DNA from: Haberlea rhodopensis
Lineage: Eukaryota > Streptophyta > Magnoliopsida > Lamiales > Gesneriaceae
NCBI GenBank assembly: GCA_907163345.1
Contig: CAJQUN010000229.1
Span: forward strand, 496,001 to 560,000
Direction: 5' to 3'
Length of the DNA stretch: 64,000 nucleotides
Shown: in pieces, positions 22,201-35,100 of the stretch
Numbering within the stretch: the first letter of the stretch is position 1
Layout of the letters: each line of letters opens with the position of its first letter
The notes under the pieces: model-generated
Seen by the model: only the letters and a program-made list of their open reading frames with translations
Told to the model about the DNA's origin: nothing
Databases searched by the model: none
Program-made: the position numbers and the translations under genes

Positions 22201-24943
22201 AAGGAAGTGTTTGAGAAATTTTCACAATTATGGATTTTTTTTGTTTTTTTGATAAATTTCTTTTCGTGCGAATATTCGAGTATATGTCTTGAGTAAATCA
22301 TTCTTGGTTAGAAGAAGTTTTTGAGTAATTTTCACAATTACGGACGTTTTTTTATTTTTTAATAAATTTCGATTTCATGCGAATATTCGAGTATATGTCT
22401 TGAAATATCATTCTTGGTTAGAAGAAGTTTTTGAGAAATTTTCATAATTACAGACGTTTTTTCATTTTTTTAATAAATTTCGATTTCATGCGAATATTCG
22501 AATATGAGTCTTAGTACATAATTTTTTTTTTGTAAGAAGCTTTTTGAGAAATTCACAATTAACGTAAGTTTTTTGATTTTTTAAAATTTTGATTTCGTGC
22601 GAACAGTCGACTACATGTTTTGAGTACATCATATTCTTAGTTGTAAAGAAGTTTTTGAGAAATTTTCACAAGTAATGATATTTTTTTATTTTTTTGAGAA
22701 ATTTCGATTTCTTGCGAATATTCGAGTATGTGTCTTGAGTACATAATTTTCTTGATTGGAAAGAAGTTTTGAGAAATTTTAGAAATTACGTATGTTTTTT
22801 GATTTTTAGATAAATTCCGATTTCGTGAGAATATTCGTGTATTTGTCTTGAGTACATAGTTTTCTTGGTTGGAAGAATATTTTTAGAAATTTTCATAAAT
22901 TACGTAAGTTTGTTGATTTTTTGATAAATTACGATTTTATGCGAATATTCGAGTATATGTCTTTTTGTACATTATTTTCTTTGTTGGAAGAGTTTTTCAG
23001 AAAGTTTCACAATTATGGACGTTTTTCTGATTTTTTGATAAATTTCGATTTCGTGCGATTATTCGAGTATGTGTCTTGAGTACGGAATTTTCTTGTTGGA
23101 AGAAAGTTTTGAAAAATTTTAACAAATGACGTAAGTTTTTTTTGATTAATTTCGATTTCGTGCGAATATCCGAGTATATGTATTGAGTATATCATTTTCT
23201 AGGTTGGAAGAATGTGTCTTGAGTACATCATTTTCTTGGTTAGATGAAGTATTTGAGAAATTTTCACAATTACGGACGTTTTTGGACTTTTTGATAAATT
23301 TCAATTTCTTTCGAATATTCTAATATATATCTTGAGTACATCATTTTCTAGGTTGGAAGAAGTTGTTGAGAAATTTTGAAAATTAGGGTCGTTTTTTTGA
23401 TTTTTTTATAAATCTTTATTTCGGATGAAGATTCGAGTATGTGTCTTGAATACACAATTTTCTTCTTTGGAGGAGTTTTGAGAAATTACGTAAGTTTTTT
23501 GATTTTTTGATAAATTTAGATTTCGTGCGAATATTCGAGTATGTGTCTTGAGTGCATAATTCTCTTGGTTGGAAGAAGGTTTTGAGAAAATTTCACAAAT
23601 GACGAAAGTTTTTTGATTTTTTTATAAATTTTTATTTCGTGCGAATATTCGACTATATGTTTTTAGTGCATCAATTTCATGGTTGGAAGAAGTTTTTGAG
23701 AAAGTTTCACATTTACGGTCGTTTTTTTGATTTGTTGATAGAGTTCGATTTCGTGCGATTATTAAAGTATGTCTCTTGTGTACATCATTTTCTTGGTTGG
23801 ATGAATTATTTGAGAAATTTTCATAATTACGGACGTTTTTTGGGTTTTTGATAAAGTTTTATTACGTGAGAATATTCTAGTATATGTCTTAAGTATACAT
23901 TTTCTATGTTGGAAGAAGTTTTTTTGAGAAATTTTGAAAATTACGGAAATTTTTTTCATAAATCTTGATTTCGTGTGAATATTCGAGTATGTATCTTGAG
24001 TAACATAATTTTCTTGTTTGGAAGAAAGTTTCGAGAAATTTTCAAAAATTACGCAAGTTTTTGATTTTTTGATAAATTTCGATTCATGATAGTATTCGAG
24101 TATTTGTCTTGAGTACATAATTTTCATGGTTGGAAGATGTTTTGAAAAAAATTCACAATTACGGACATTTTTTTGATTTTTTGATAAATTTCGATTTTCA
24201 GCGAATATTCGAGTATATGTCTTGAGTACATAATTTTCTTGGTTGGAAGAAGGTTTTGAGATATTTTCACAAATGACTTACTTTTTTTGATTTTTTGATA
24301 AATTTCGATTTCGTGGCATATTCGAGTATATGTCTTGAGTACATAATTTTTATTTGGAAGAAGTTTTTGAGAAATTTTCAAAATTACGGACGTATTTTTG
24401 ATAAATTTCGATTTCGTGCGAATAGTCCGAGTATGTTGTTTGAGTACATAATTTTCTTGATTCGAAGATGGTTTTGAGAAATTTTCACAAATGAACTAAG
24501 TTTTTTTTTATTTTTTTTATAAATTTCGATTTCGTGCGAATATTGGACTATATGTTTGTAGTACGTCATTTTCTTGGTTGGAAGAAGTTTTTGAGAAATT
24601 TTCACATTTACGGGCGTTTTTTTTTATTTTTTGATAAATTTCGATTTCGTGCGAATATTCGAGTATGTGTTTTGAGTACATCATTTTCTTGGTTGGAAGA
24701 AGGTTTTGATAAATTTTCATAAATGACGTAAGTTTTTTGATTTTTTGATAAATTTCAATTTCGTGTGAATATTCAACTATATGTTTTGAGTACATCATTT
24801 TCTATGTTGGAAGAAGTTTTTTTAAGAAATTTTGAAAATTACGGATGTTTTTTTTTTTTCATAAATTTTGATTTCATGTGAATATTCGAGTATGCGTCTT
24901 GAGTACATAATTTTCTGGTTGGAACAAGTTTCGAGAAATTAAA
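19205..24943 (+). repeat. Satellite A array, forward (duplicated at 51469-57102)
   Basis: About 50 forward monomers. From about 19545 to the end it aligns monomer by monomer with 51469-57102, including unusual members: a 30 bp filler at 21428-21457, a fused short monomer at 20960-20990, and GATGTAAGTACATC at 21395. It changes to satellite B at about 24944. No gene seen. Confidence 0.93.
21428..21457. other. Short GC-rich filler in satellite A
   Basis: About 30 bp containing GCAACCGAACCGGCAGAAGT interrupts a monomer between GGAAGAAAG and TTTTGAGAAATT. The same filler is at 53698-53730, so it predates the segment duplication. Its origin is not recognised. Confidence 0.7.
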
Positions 24944-27895
24944 AATTTCTTACAACCAAATTTTCGAGTATCTCTCTTCGTAAACAAATTCACATTGTGG
25001 AATTTGTTTTTTTGAGTACATAGAGCTGGAGCAGCTTATATAGCTGAGTGACAGACCTCCCAATATTAATCTCTTTGCACTCTATGGCGGTACAACTCAT
25101 CATATGCGACGATTGATCGCCAAGCACTGAGTTTACGGAGACACTGCTGGAATTAAGGTGGCACCCAGCTTAATTTTCTTGTTAGGTTTTTTTTTAATGT
25201 CCAATTTATCACAAATGATATACTCAAAGTGAATTGCTCTACGAAGTCAGATACTAAAAAAATTGGGCAAATTTGAAATTTATAACAAAAGAGAGCAAGT
25301 TAGTGGTTGAAAAGGAGGCTCTTTTTGAAGAAAAAAGAAGAAGTGAGTTAGAGCAAACGTTCGAGAAAAAAGAAAATGATGAGCTTGAAATCAAGACAAA
25401 GAGAATGAGGACGCGTGTGTTATGAAGAAGAGAAGGACGGAAAAACAAAACAAAAGATTGAAGACATGGATAAGACATATACTCGAAAATTTTGGCAAAA
25501 TTGGAATTTATCAAAAAATTAAAAAACGTAAAATTTTTAAAAACTTCTTACAACCAAGAAATGATGTACTTGAGACTTGAAGTTAATATTCCAGAAACGG
25601 AATTTGGACAAAATCGAAATTTATCAAATAATCAAAAAACGTCTGTAAGTTGTGAAAATTTCTCAAAAACTTCTTACAACAAAATTTTTGAGTATCTCTC
25701 TTCGTAAACAAATTCACTTCGTGGAATTTGTGTATTGAGTACATAGAGATGGAACAACTTATATAGCTGAGTAGCGTACCTCCCATTATTAATTTCATTG
25801 CCCTCTATGGCGGTGCAACTCATCCCCATGCGCGACCGATCGCCAAGCACAAAATTTACGATGACTCTGCCGAAATTTTGGTGGAACCCAGCTTATATAT
25901 TTTTTTTGATTTGTTTTTTTTTTTGTAAGTATAATTTATCAAAAAATGATGTACTCAAAGTGAATTGGTTTACGGTGACAGATTCTCGAAATTTGGACAT
26001 AATTAAAATTTATCAAAGAATCCAAAAACGTTCATAATTTGTGAAAATTTCTTAAAAACTTCTTACAACCAAGAAAATATGTATCCGAGACTTGATGTTA
26101 ACATTCCACAAACTGAATTTGGTAAAAATGGAAATTTATCAAAAAATCAAAAAACGTCCATAATTTGTGAAATTTTCTTACAATTTTCTTACAACAAAAT
26201 TTTCGAGTATCTCTCGTCGTAAAGAAATTACTTTGCAATTTGTATTTTGAGTACATAGAGCTGGAGCAGCTTATATTGCTGAGCATCAGACTTCCCAGCA
26301 TTAATCTTATTGCACTCTATTGCTTTACAACTCAATCCCATCTGGTGAACAATCGACAAGCAAAAAATTTACTACTAGATTAGTCGAAATTTAGGTGGAA
26401 CCTAGCTTTTATATATATATATTTGTATGTCCAATTTATAAAAAAATGTACTCAAAGTGAATTGTTTTACAAAGACAGTTATTCCAAAATTTGGACAAAA
26501 TTGAAATTTATCAAAAAATCAAATGAAGTTCATAATTTTGAAAATTTCTTCAAAACTTCTTACAACAAGAAAATGATGTACTGGATACTTGATGTTAGCA
26601 TTCCACAATATGAATTTGGACAAAATCAAAATTTATCATAAAATCAAAAAAACGTTCGTAATTGTGGAAATATCTTAAAAACATTTTACCGCCAAATTTT
26701 CGAGTATTTCTCTTCAAAAACAAATTCACTTTGTGGAAATTTTTTTGAGTACACATAGCTGGAGCAGCTTATATAGCTGAGCAGCTAACCTCCTAATATT
26801 AATCTCATTCCCTGTTTGGCCATACAACTCATCCCCATGCGGCGATCGATCACCAATAAGAAATTTACTTGGAGACTCTGCTGAAATTTAGGTGGATCCC
26901 ACCTTATATTTTTTTCATTCGATTTTTTTGGTATGTCCAATTTATATGAAATGATGTGAAAATTTCTTACAACTAAGAAAATTATGTACTCAAAACCTGA
27001 TGTTAACATTCCACAAACTGAATTTGGAAAAAACCGAAATTTTCAAAAAATCAAACAACACCCTATTTTGTGAAAATTTCTTAAAAACTTCATACAACAA
27101 AATTTTTGAGTATCTCCCTTCATAAACAAATTACTTTGTTGAATTTTTGTTTTGAGTACATAGAGTTGTAGCAGCTTATATAGCTCAGCAGCAGACTGCA
27201 CAATATTAATCTCATTGCTCTCTATGGAGGTTCCAATCATCCCCATGCGGCGAACGATCGCCAACCATGAAATTTACGGGGAGCCACTACCGAAACGTAG
27301 GTGGAACCCAGCATATATATATATTTTATTTGATATTTTTGGGTATTTACAATTTATCAAAAATGATGTACTCAAAGTGAATTGGTTTACGAAGATAAAT
27401 ACTCAAAATTTGGACAAATTGAAATTTAACAAAAAATAAAAAAAAATCATAATTCGTCATAATTTTTAAAAACTTCTGACAACCAAGAATATATTGTACT
27501 CGAGACTGGATGTTAACAACATTCCACAAACTGAATTTGGACAAAATTGAAATTTATAATCAAATCAAAAAACGTACGTAATTTGTGAAAATTTCTTAAA
27601 AACTTTTTACTACCAAATTTGTGAAAATTTCTTAAAAATATCAAAAAAATTTCTTTAAAATATCATAAAAATTTCTTAAAAGCTTCTTACAAACAAGAAA
27701 ATGATGTACTCGGGACTTGATGGTTATACATTCCACAAACTGAATTCGGACAAAACCGAAATTTACCAAAAAATCAAAAAACGTCCGTAATTTGTTAAAA
27801 TTTCTTAAAAAAACCAAATTTTTGAAATTTACGGGGGACTCTACCGAAATTTAGGGGGAAACCATATTATATATTTTTATATTTGATTTTTTTGG
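24944..27895 (+). repeat. Satellite B array with inserted fragment
   Basis: About five B units, broken at 25286-25470 by a Lys/Glu-rich retrotransposon-like fragment. The stretch 25475-26140 closely matches 16260-16960. At 27595-27700 short repeats of AAATTTCTTAAAA-type sequence are expanded; the same expansion is at 62150-62200. Confidence 0.9.
25286..25470 (+). pseudogene. Lys/Glu-rich coding-like fragment, probably from a gypsy polyprotein
   Basis: Non-satellite sequence with a 45-codon open stretch (25288-25425) rich in Glu, Lys, Arg and Leu (contains KESKLVVEKEALFEEK). It has no start codon of its own and stops at TGA 25423-25425. A related copy with frameshifts is at 38558-38695, where it leads directly into LTR type II. 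A charged low-complexity linker is also present between protease and RT in the gypsy block here (47965-48060), so this may be the equivalent part of the LTR II element. It could instead be a captured host exon; that is less likely. Confidence 0.5.
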
Positions 27896-28975
27896 TAGGT
27901 ATAAAAGGAACATTTTGACTTTGGCAAAATCCAATTTTGAGCTTTCAAAAAGGTGTATGAATTTTTTACTCGATTTTAGGCTTTTCCTAGCAAAAAAATA
28001 ATTATACGGCCCCTCTGATGTCAAACTGGACTGATTTCTGAAAGTCAAAAGTCATCAAGGTGTAAAAGGAACATTTAAGCTTTGGAAAATTCCCTATTTT
28101 GAGCTTTCAAACACATTTAAGAATTTTTTACTCGGTTTTAGGGTTTTCGTACAAAAAAAAATTAATAAATTCCAATTTTGAGTTTTCAAAAAGCTGTAAG
28201 AATTTTTTACTCGGATTTAGGGTTTTCCTAGCAAAAAAATATTTGGCCTCTCTGATGTCAAATCGGACAGATTTCTGAAATTCAAAAGTAATCAAGTGTA
28301 AAACGAACATTTTGGCTTTGACAAATTTCAATTTTGAGCTTTGAAAAAGGCGTAAGAATTGTTTACTCGATTTTTGGTTTTTCCTAGCAGAAAAAAATTA
28401 TATGGCCTCTATGATGTCAAACCGGTCTGATTTCTGAAAGTCAAAAGTCATCAAGGTGTAAATGAAAATTTGGCTTTAGCAAATTCCAATTTTGAGATTT
28501 CAAAAAGGCGTAAGATTTTTTTACTCACTTTTTGGGTTTTCCTAGCAAAAAAATAATTATACGGCCCCTGATTTCAAACCCGACTGATTTCTGAAAGTCA
28601 AAAGTCATCAAGGTGTAAAAGAAAAGTTTGGGATTGGGCAAATTCCAATTTTGAACTTTCAAAAAGGCTTAGAAAATTTTACTCGGATTTAAGATTTTTG
28701 TAGAAGAAAAAACTTATTCAGCCACTCTGATGTCAAACCGAGCTGATTTCTGAAAGTCAAAAGTCATCAAGGTGTAAAAGGAACATTTTGGCTTTGGCAA
28801 ATTCTAATTTCAGCTTCAATAACGTGTAATAATTTTTTCTCGGTTTAAGGGTTTTCATACAGAAAAAATAATATGGCCTCTTTTGTTGTCAAACCGGGCT
28901 GATTTCAGAAAGTCAGAAGACATCCAGATATAAAAGGAATATTTTAGGCTTTGGCAAATTCAAATTTTAATTTTC
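27896..28975 (+). repeat. Satellite C, ~158-160 bp monomers
   Basis: Six to seven units not related to A or B. The motif CTGATTTCTGAAAGTCAAAA recurs near 28030, 28267, 28427, 28584, 28742 and 28901, spacing 157-160 bp except for one of 237 bp. Other constant parts are GGTGTAAAAGGAACATTTTG, TTTTGAGCTTTCAAAAAGG and ACTCGGTTTTAGGGTTTTCC. The 237 bp step is a one-and-a-half unit made by slippage. It lies between satellite B (left) and a truncated LTR type II (right). Confidence 0.88.
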
Positions 28976-29191
28976 AGCCTATAAAATGACTCTTTTGCAA
29001 TGAAATAAACAAGATTATCAAACGGCTTTCCACTACGGTTTGGGGCGTCTTCCTTATACCAAGTACTTGTTTCGCATTAAACAATGGGTTGAGGTAAAAT
29101 ATACCAATGTTCTTGTTTTTGCTGAATCAATGGGTCAAGTTTTTCCATCCAAACCTGATTGTAGAATGGTTCTCGGGCGAGGTTCATATCA
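28976..29191 (+). mobile_element. LTR type II fragment, internally deleted
   Basis: Begins CCTATAAAATGACTC (the TATA region), loses ~100 bp after ACAAGATTAT relative to 38888-39020, then continues TCAAACGG, CTTATACCAAG and the hairpin repeats to GGTTCATATCA at 29191. The deletion ends share TTAT, a microhomology. Satellite B follows at once (AATTAATCTCATTGCCCTC). Confidence 0.8.
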
Positions 29192-32100
29192 CCAAAATTA
29201 ATCTCATTGCCCTCTGTGGAACCTCGGTGAGGGGAATTCTATAGGTCAATATTACAACTCATCCCCATGCACTGATTGATAGCCAACCACAAAATTTATG
29301 AATTCGGACAAAATCAAGAAAATAATGTACTCAAGACTTGATGTTAATATTCCACAAACTGAATTCGGACAAAATCAAAATTTATGAAAAAAATAAAAAA
29401 AACTACCATAATTTGTGAAATTTCTTAAAAACTTCTTACAACCAAATTTTCGAGTATCTCTCTTCGTAAACAAATTCACTTTGTGGAATTTGTATTTTGA
29501 GTACATAGAGCTGGAGCGGCTTATATAGTTGAGCAAGCAGACCACCAAATTTTGATCTCATTGCCCTCTATGGCGGTACAACTCATTCCATGCGGCGATC
29601 GATCGCCAAACAAGAAGTTTCTGGGGAGACTATGCCGAAATTTAGATGGAACCAAACTTATATTTATTTTAATTTGATTTTTTTTTGTATGTCCAATTTA
29701 TCAAAAAATTATTTACTCAAAGTGAGTTGATTTACGAAGACAGTACACGAAAATTTGGACAAAATTGAAATTTATCAAAAAATAAAAAACGTTCATAATT
29801 GATGAAAATTTCTTAAAATCTTCTTACAACCAAGAAAATGATGTACTCGAGACTTGATGTTAACATTCCGCAAACTGAATTTGGACAAAATCGAAATTTA
29901 TCAAAAAATCTAAAAACGTCAGTAATTTGTGAAAATTTCTTAAAAACTTTTTGCAACCAAATTTTCAAGTATCTCTCTTCGTAAATAAAAATTTGTATTT
30001 TGAGTACGTATAGCAGCTTATATAGCTGAACAGCAGACCTCCCAATGTTATCATTGCCCTCTATAGCGATTACTCATCCCCATGCGGCGATTGATAGCCA
30101 AGCACGAATTTTACTGGGAGACTCTGCCGAAATTTAGGTGGAACACAGCTAATATTTTTTTATTTGATTTTTTTTTCATGTCAAATTTTTGAAAATGTAC
30201 TCAAAGTGAATTGGTTTACGAGGACATATACTCGATAATTTGAACAAAATTGAAAGCTATCAAAAAATAAAAAAAACATTCATAATTTGTGAATAAATTT
30301 CTACAAAAGTTCTTACAACCAAGAAATGATGTGCTCGACTTGATGTTAACATTCCACAAACTGAATTTGGACAAAATCAAATTTATCAAAAAATCGAAAA
30401 ACGTGCGTAATTTCTTAAAATTTCTTAAAAAACTTCTTACAACAAAATTTTCGAGTATCTCTCTTCCTAAACAAATTCACTTTGTGGAATTAGTTTTTTG
30501 AGTATATTGAGCTGGAGCAGCTTATATAGCTGAGTAGAAGAACTCGCAATATTAATCTCATTGCCCTCTATGGTGATACAACTCATCCCCATGCGGTGGT
30601 CGATCACCAAGCACGAAATTTACATGGGAGATTCTGCCGAAATTTAGGTGGAACGCAGCATATATATTTTTTTAATTTGATATTTTTTGGTATGTCCAAT
30701 TTATCAAAAATGATGTACTCAAAGTGAATTGGTTTACGGAGGCAGATACTCGAAAATTGGGACAAACTCGAAATGTATCAAAATATCAATGAAAACGTCC
30801 ATAATTTGTGAGAACTTCTTAGAAACTTCTTAGAACCAAGAAAATGATGTACTCGAGAATTGATGTTAACATTCCATCAACGGAATTTGGTAAAAAAACA
30901 AAAAATATCAAAAAATCAAAAAGCGTCCGTAATTTGTGGAAATTTCTTAAAAACTTCTTAGAACCAAATTTTCGAGTCTCTCTCATCGTAAACAAATTCA
31001 CTTTGTGGAGTTTGTATTTTGAATACAAAGAGCTGGAGCAGCTTATATAGCTGAGCAGCAGACCGCCCAATAATAATCGCACTGCCCTCTGTGGCAGTAC
31101 AACTAATCCATACGCAGTGATGATAGCCAAGCACGAATGTATGGGGAGACTCTGCCAAAATTTATGCGTAACCAGCTTATACATTTTTTTGATTTGATTT
31201 TTTTTTGTATGTCCAATTTATTAAAAATAATGTACTCAAATTGAATTGGTTTACCGAAGACAGATAATCACAAATTTGGACAACGTGCAAATTTATCAAA
31301 AAGCAAAAAAAAAGTTCATAATTTGTCAGAATTTCTTAAAAACTTCTTACAACTAAGAAAATGATGTACTCGAGAATTGATGTTAACATTCCACAAATTA
31401 AATTTGGACAAAATTGAAATTTATCAAAACATAAAAAAATTGTACGTAATTTGTGAATTTCTTTAAAACTTCTTACAAAAAAATTTTCGAGTATCTCTTT
31501 GTAAACAAATTCACTTTGTGGAATTTGTTTTTTGAGTACATAGAGCTGGAGCAGTTACATAGCTGAGCAACATGCCTCCCAATTTAGGCTGGAACCCAGT
31601 TTATATTTTTTTTATTTGATTATTATTTTTTTTGGTACGTCCAATTTATCAAAAATGATGTACTCAATGTGAATTTGTTTAGGAAGACAGATACTCGAAA
31701 ATTTGGACAAAATTGTACCAAAAAATAAAAAAGTTCATAATTTGTGAAAATTTCTTAAAAACTTCTTACAACCAAGAAATGATGTACTCGAGACCCGATG
31801 TTAATATTTCACAAATTGAATTTGTACAAAATTGAAATTTATCAAAAAATCCATAAAAGTTCGTATTTTGTAAGAATTTCTTAACAACTTCTTACAACCT
31901 AGAAAATGATTGATGTTAACATTACACAAACTAAATTTGAAAAAAAAACAAAATTTATCAGAAAATCAAAAAACGTCCGTAATTTGTGAAATTTCTTAAA
32001 AAACCAAATTTTCGAGTATCTCTCATCATAAACAAATTCACTTTGTGGAATTTGTATTTTGAATACAAAGAGCTGGAGCAGCTTATATAGCTAAGCAGCA

Positions 32101-35100
32101 GACCGCCCAATAATAATCTCATTGCCCCCTATGGCAGTACAACTAATCCATATCGCTCGCCAAGCACGAATATTATGGGGAGACTCTGCCGAAATTTATG
32201 CGTAACCCAGCTTATATATTTTTTTGATTTGATTTTTTTGTATGTCCAATTTATCAAAAATGATGTATTCAAAGTGAATTGATTTACTACAGATACTCGC
32301 AAGTTTGGAAAAAAATTGGAAATTATCAAAAAGTAAAAAAAAAAGTTCATAATTTTTCAGAATTTCTTAAAAACTTCATACAACAAAGAAAATGATGCAC
32401 TCTAAACTTTATGTTAATAATTCCACAAACAGAATTTGGGCAAAATCGAAATTTATTAAAACATCAAAAAACGTCCGTAATTTGAGAAAATTTCTTAAAG
32501 ACTGCTTAGAACCAAATTTTCGAGTATCTCTCTTCGTAAACAAATTCACTTTGTGGGATTATTTTTTTGAGTACCTAGAGCAGGAGTAGCTTATATAGCT
32601 GATCACCAGACCTCTCAATATTAATCACATTTCCCTCTATGGTGGTACAACTCATCTCCATGCGGCGATCCATCGCCAACCACGCAATTTACTAGGAGAT
32701 TCTGCCAAAATTTACGTGGGACAGAGCTTATGTATTTTGTGATTAATTTTTTTTTTTTTGGCCAGTCTAATTTATAAAAAAAATTGATGTACTCAAAGTG
32801 AATTGGTTTAGGAAGACAGATACCCAAAAATTTGGACAAAATTGAAATTTATCAAAAAAATTAAAAAACGTTCATAATTTGTGAAAATTTCTTTAAAACC
32901 CGTTTACAACCAAAATAATGATGTACTCGAGACTTGATGTTAACATTCCACAGACTGAATTTGGAAAAAATAAAAATTTATCAAAAATTCGAAAAACGTC
33001 AGTAATTTTCGAGTATGTCTCATTTGTAAACAAATTCCCTTTTTGGAATTTGTATTTTGAATACAAAGAGATTGAGAGTACATAGAGCAGGAAGCAGCTT
33101 ATATAGCTGAGCAGCTGACCTTCAAATATTAATCGCATTGCCATCTATGGTGGTACAACTCATCCCAATGATGCGATTGATCGCCAAACATGAATTTTGC
33201 GGAGAGACTTTGCAGAAATTTAGGTGGACCCAGCTTATATATTTTTTGATTAGATTTTTTTGTATGTCTAATTTATAAAAAAAATGACGTACTCAAAGTG
33301 AATTTGTTTAGGAAGACAGTTACTCGAATATTTGGAAAACATTTATCAAAAAACGTTCATAATTTGTGAATTTTTTTTAAAAACTTCTTACCACGAAGAA
33401 AATGATGTACCCGTGACTTGATGTTAACATTCCACAAACTAAAGTTTGACAAAATCGAAATTTATCAAAAAATCAAAAAGCGTCAGTAATTTGTGAAAAT
33501 TCTTAAAAACTTTTACAACCAAATTTTCGCATCTCTCTCGTAAACAAATTCACTTTGTCGAATTTTATTTTGAGTACATAGAGCTGGAGTAGCTTATATA
33601 GCTGAACAACAGACCTCCCAATATTAATCTCATTGCCCTCTGTGGCAGACAACTCATTCTCATGCGCCAATCGATAGCCAACCACAAAATTTATGAGACT
33701 CTGCCGAAATTTAGGTGGAACCAAGCTTATTTATTTTTTTGATTAGATTTTTTTTTGGTATGTCCAAATTAACAAAAATGATGTACTTAAAGTGAACTGG
33801 TTTATGAAGACAAATACACGAAAAGTTTTGAAAAAATTGAAATTAATCAAAAAATCAAAAACATTCATAATTTGTGAAAATTTCAAAAGAAAACTTCTTA
33901 CAACAAAGAAAATGATGTACTCGAGACTTGATATTAACATTCACAACTAAATTTGGAAAAACTCTAAATTTATCAAAAAATCAAAAAACATCCGTAATTT
34001 GTGAAAATTTCTGAAAAACTTCTTACAGCAAAATTTTCGAAAGTACATAGAGCTTGAGCAGCTTGCATAGCTGAGCAAGCAGACCACCAATATTTATCTC
34101 ATTGCCCTCCATGGCGGTACAACTCATCCCCATGCGGCGATCGATCGACAAGCACGAAATTTACGGGGAGACTTCTAAAATTTAGTTAGAACCCAACTTA
34201 TATTTATTTTAATTTGATTTTTTTTTTGTGTATGTCCAGTTTATCAAAAAAAATGATTTACTCAAAGTGAGATGATTTAAAAACTTCTTACAACCAAGAA
34301 AATGATGTACTCGAGATTTGATGTTAACGAACAAAACGAATTTTGACAAAATCGAAATTTATCAAAAAATTTAAAAATGTTCGTAAAAAATTTCTTAAAA
34401 ACTTCTTAGAACCAGATTTTCGAGTATCTCTCTTCGTAAAAAAATTAACATTGTGGAATTTGTTTTTTAGCACATAGAGCTGGAGTAGCTTATATAGCAG
34501 AGCATCAGACCTTTCAATATTAATCTCATTGCTCTCTATGGCGGTACAACTCATCGCCATGCAGCGATCGATCGCCAAGCAAAAAATTAACGGGGAGACT
34601 CTGCCAAAATTTATGTGGAAACCAGCTTATAATTTACTTATTTAATTTTTTTGTATGTCCAATTTATCAAAAATGATGTACTCAAGGTTAATTTGTTTAC
34701 GAAGACAGATACTCAAAAATTTGGACAAAACTGAAATTTATCATAAAATTAAAAAATTTCGTAATTTGTGAAAAAAAATTAAAAACTTTTTCTTACAACC
34801 AAGAAAATGATGTACTTGAGACTTGATGTTAATATTCCACAACTGAATTTGGGCAAAATCGAAGTTTATCAAAAATAAAAAAATGTCCGTAATTTGTAAA
34901 AGTTTCTCAAAAATTTCTTAACACAAAATTTTCGAGTATCTCTCTTCGTAAATAAATTCACTTCGTGGAATTTGTGTTTTGAGTAAATATAGCTGGAGCA
35001 GCTTATATAGCTGAGCAAGTGGACCTCCCACTATTCATATCGTTGTCCTCTATTGCGGTGTGACTCATCCCCATGTGGCGATCGATCGCCGAGCACAAAA

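Noticed and set aside
19205..24943. CENP-B-box-like motif in satellite A (TTGGTTGGAAGAAG)
   Set aside because: Lacks the required TTCG....A..CGGG pattern.
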